DNA of 6,692 nucleotides, taken from positions 1 through 6,692 of the forward strand of contig JAVBYP010000130.1 in assembly GCA_030823965.1 (NCBI GenBank), given 5' to 3'. Positions 5,574 through 6,692 of this stretch are shown in pieces; the first letter of the stretch is position 1; every line of letters starts with the position of its first letter. The notes under the pieces were generated by a model. That model made no database searches and was not told the DNA's origin. It saw only the letters and a list, made by a program, of their open reading frames with translations. The stretch is from Sideroxydans sp. GTDB taxonomy: Bacteria > Pseudomonadota > Gammaproteobacteria > Burkholderiales > Gallionellaceae. The position numbers were made by a program, and so were the translations under genes.

Positions 5574-6692
5574 ATGGATAAGCAACTGCGTGAAGCTGCC
5601 CTGCAATATCACCGCCAAGCTCCGGCGGGCAAGATATCGGTGAATGCGAGCAAACCATTGCATACGGCGCGAGACCTCGCGCTGGCTTATTCACCGGGGG
5701 TGGCGGCGGCATGTGAGCTGATCGTGAGTGACCCATCCGAGGTGCGCAACATGACGGCACGCGGCAATCTGGTGGCGGTCATCAGCAACGGCACCGCAGT
5801 GTTGGGACTAGGCAACATCGGGCCGCTGGCAGCCAAGCCAGTGATGGAAGGCAAAGGGGTGTTGTTCAAGAAGTTCGCAGGCATCGATGTGTTCGATATC
5901 GAGATCGCCGAGAACGACCCCGACAAGTTAGTGGACATCATCGCAGCCCTAGAGCCGACCTTCGGCGGCATCAATCTGGAAGACATCAAAGCCCCTGAGT
6001 GTTTCTACATCGAGCGCAAGCTACGTGAGCGCATGCACATCCCCGTCTTTCACGACGATCAACATGGCACTTCCATCATCGTTGGCGCGGCCTTGCTGAA
6101 CGGGTTGAAGGTGGTCGGCAAGAAGATAGAAGACGTCAAGTTGGTGGCGAGTGGTGCAGGTGCGGCGGCATTGGCTTGTCTGGATATGTTGGTCACGCTG
6201 GGTGTGAGGATGGAGAACATCATCGTCACCGACATCAAGGGCGTGGTGTACACCGGGCGCGTTGATGAGATGGACGACAACAAGGCGCGCTATGCCAAAG
6301 ATACCAAGGCGCGCACTTTGGGTGATGTCATTGCGAATGCGGATGTGTTCCTCGGTCTGTCTGCGGGCGATGTGCTGAAGCCTGAGATGGTGAAGCAGAT
6401 GGCAGTCCGTCCGCTAATCTTTGCGTTGGCGAACCCGACGCCAGAGATCATGCCTGAAGAGGCGAAGGCTGCGCGTCCCGATGCCATCCTCGCTACGGGG
6501 CGTTCAGACTATCCCAATCAAGTGAACAACGCCTTGTGTTTCCCTTACATCTTCCGTGGCGCGCTGGATGTCGGTGCTTCCTCTATCAACGAGGCAATGA
6601 AGTTGGCGGCGGTGAATGCCATCGCCGAGCTGGCACAGGCCGAGCAATCCGATCTGGGGACATCCGCCTACGGTGAGGAGAGTGCGCCGTTC
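5574..6692 (+). CDS. maeB: NADP-dependent malic enzyme, MaeB type, N-terminal part (3' end outside window)
   Basis: Cytosolic oxidative decarboxylation of L-malate to pyruvate and CO2 with reduction of NADP+, supplying NADPH and pyruvate and linking the TCA cycle to acetyl-CoA and gluconeogenic metabolism. The first 373 residues are present and the frame is open to the last base. Visible malic-enzyme motifs: AYSPGVA with Y39, [14 protein letters not shown] (70-83), the EGKG lysine K94, [13 protein letters not shown] (98-110), NLEDIKAPE (134-142) with metal ligands E136 and D137, [10 protein letters not shown] (157-166) with D162, the dinucleotide-binding SGAGAAA (193-199), ALANPTPE (284-291) and [10 protein letters not shown] (310-319). 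The close match in order and length to E. coli MaeB predicts a full protein of about 760 residues with a phosphotransacetylase-like C-terminal domain beyond the window, but that domain is not seen. NADP preference is inferred from the family. The gene has its own likely promoter and diverges from the receptor gene. Confidence 0.96.
   Translation, partial: MDKQLREAALQYHRQAPAGKISVNASKPLHTARDLALAYSPGVAAACELIVSDPSEVRNMTARGNLVAVISNGTAVLGLGNIGPLAAKPVMEGKGVLFKKFAGIDVFDIEIAENDPDKLVDIIAALEPTFGGINLEDIKAPECFYIERKLRERMHIPVFHDDQHGTSIIVGAALLNGLKVVGKKIEDVKLVASGAGAAALACLDMLVTLGVRMENIIVTDIKGVVYTGRVDEMDDNKARYAKDTKARTLGDVIANADVFLGLSAGDVLKPEMVKQMAVRPLIFALANPTPEIMPEEAKAARPDAILATGRSDYPNQVNNALCFPYIFRGALDVGASSINEAMKLAAVNAIAELAQAEQSDLGTSAYGEESAPF

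Noticed and set aside
5687..5989. 100-codon open frame on the - strand inside maeB
   Set aside because: maeB is unmistakable on the + strand here, with conserved malic-enzyme motifs throughout.

Overview
The window holds one complete very large gene flanked by two genes cut by its ends. Left to right: the 3' half of mqo (malate:quinone oxidoreductase, + strand, stop at 739); a 1548-residue membrane-anchored multi-PAS GGDEF-EAL cyclic-di-GMP protein (- strand, 5390 down to 744); a 183-bp divergent intergenic region; and the 5' half of a MaeB-type malic enzyme (+ strand, from 5574 off the right edge). There are no RNA genes, mobile elements, CRISPR arrays or phage genes, and no gene-free stretch over 300 bases.

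The protein types (bacterial Mqo, E. coli-like long MaeB, Gram-negative PAS/GGDEF/EAL receptor), moderate GC and dense packing suggest a proteobacterium. The style of the PAS domains feels betaproteobacterial, perhaps the Nitrosomonadales/Gallionellaceae area. That placement is an impression from family resemblance, not a search result.

The two flanking enzymes both consume L-malate. Mqo passes electrons to the quinone pool and makes oxaloacetate. MaeB decarboxylates malate to pyruvate with NADP reduction. The gene between them is transcribed the opposite way, so it is not in an operon with either. It converges on mqo with only 4 bases between the stop codons, and an imperfect stem-loop covers both gene ends. 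It diverges from maeB across a short region carrying a good sigma-70-like promoter for maeB and a TTCGA-rich repeat/palindrome.

The receptor has two N-terminal membrane helices with almost no periplasmic loop, eight consecutive cytoplasmic PAS domains at about 125-residue spacing (one expanded), then a GGDEF domain with an intact inhibitory site and an EAL domain with its main catalytic motifs. It is probably a bifunctional or switchable diguanylate cyclase/phosphodiesterase that integrates several cytoplasmic or membrane redox or ligand signals. Nothing here is a clearly new system. The unusual points are the length and internal make-up of the PAS array, the NifL-like last PAS domain, and the position between two malate-oxidising enzymes.
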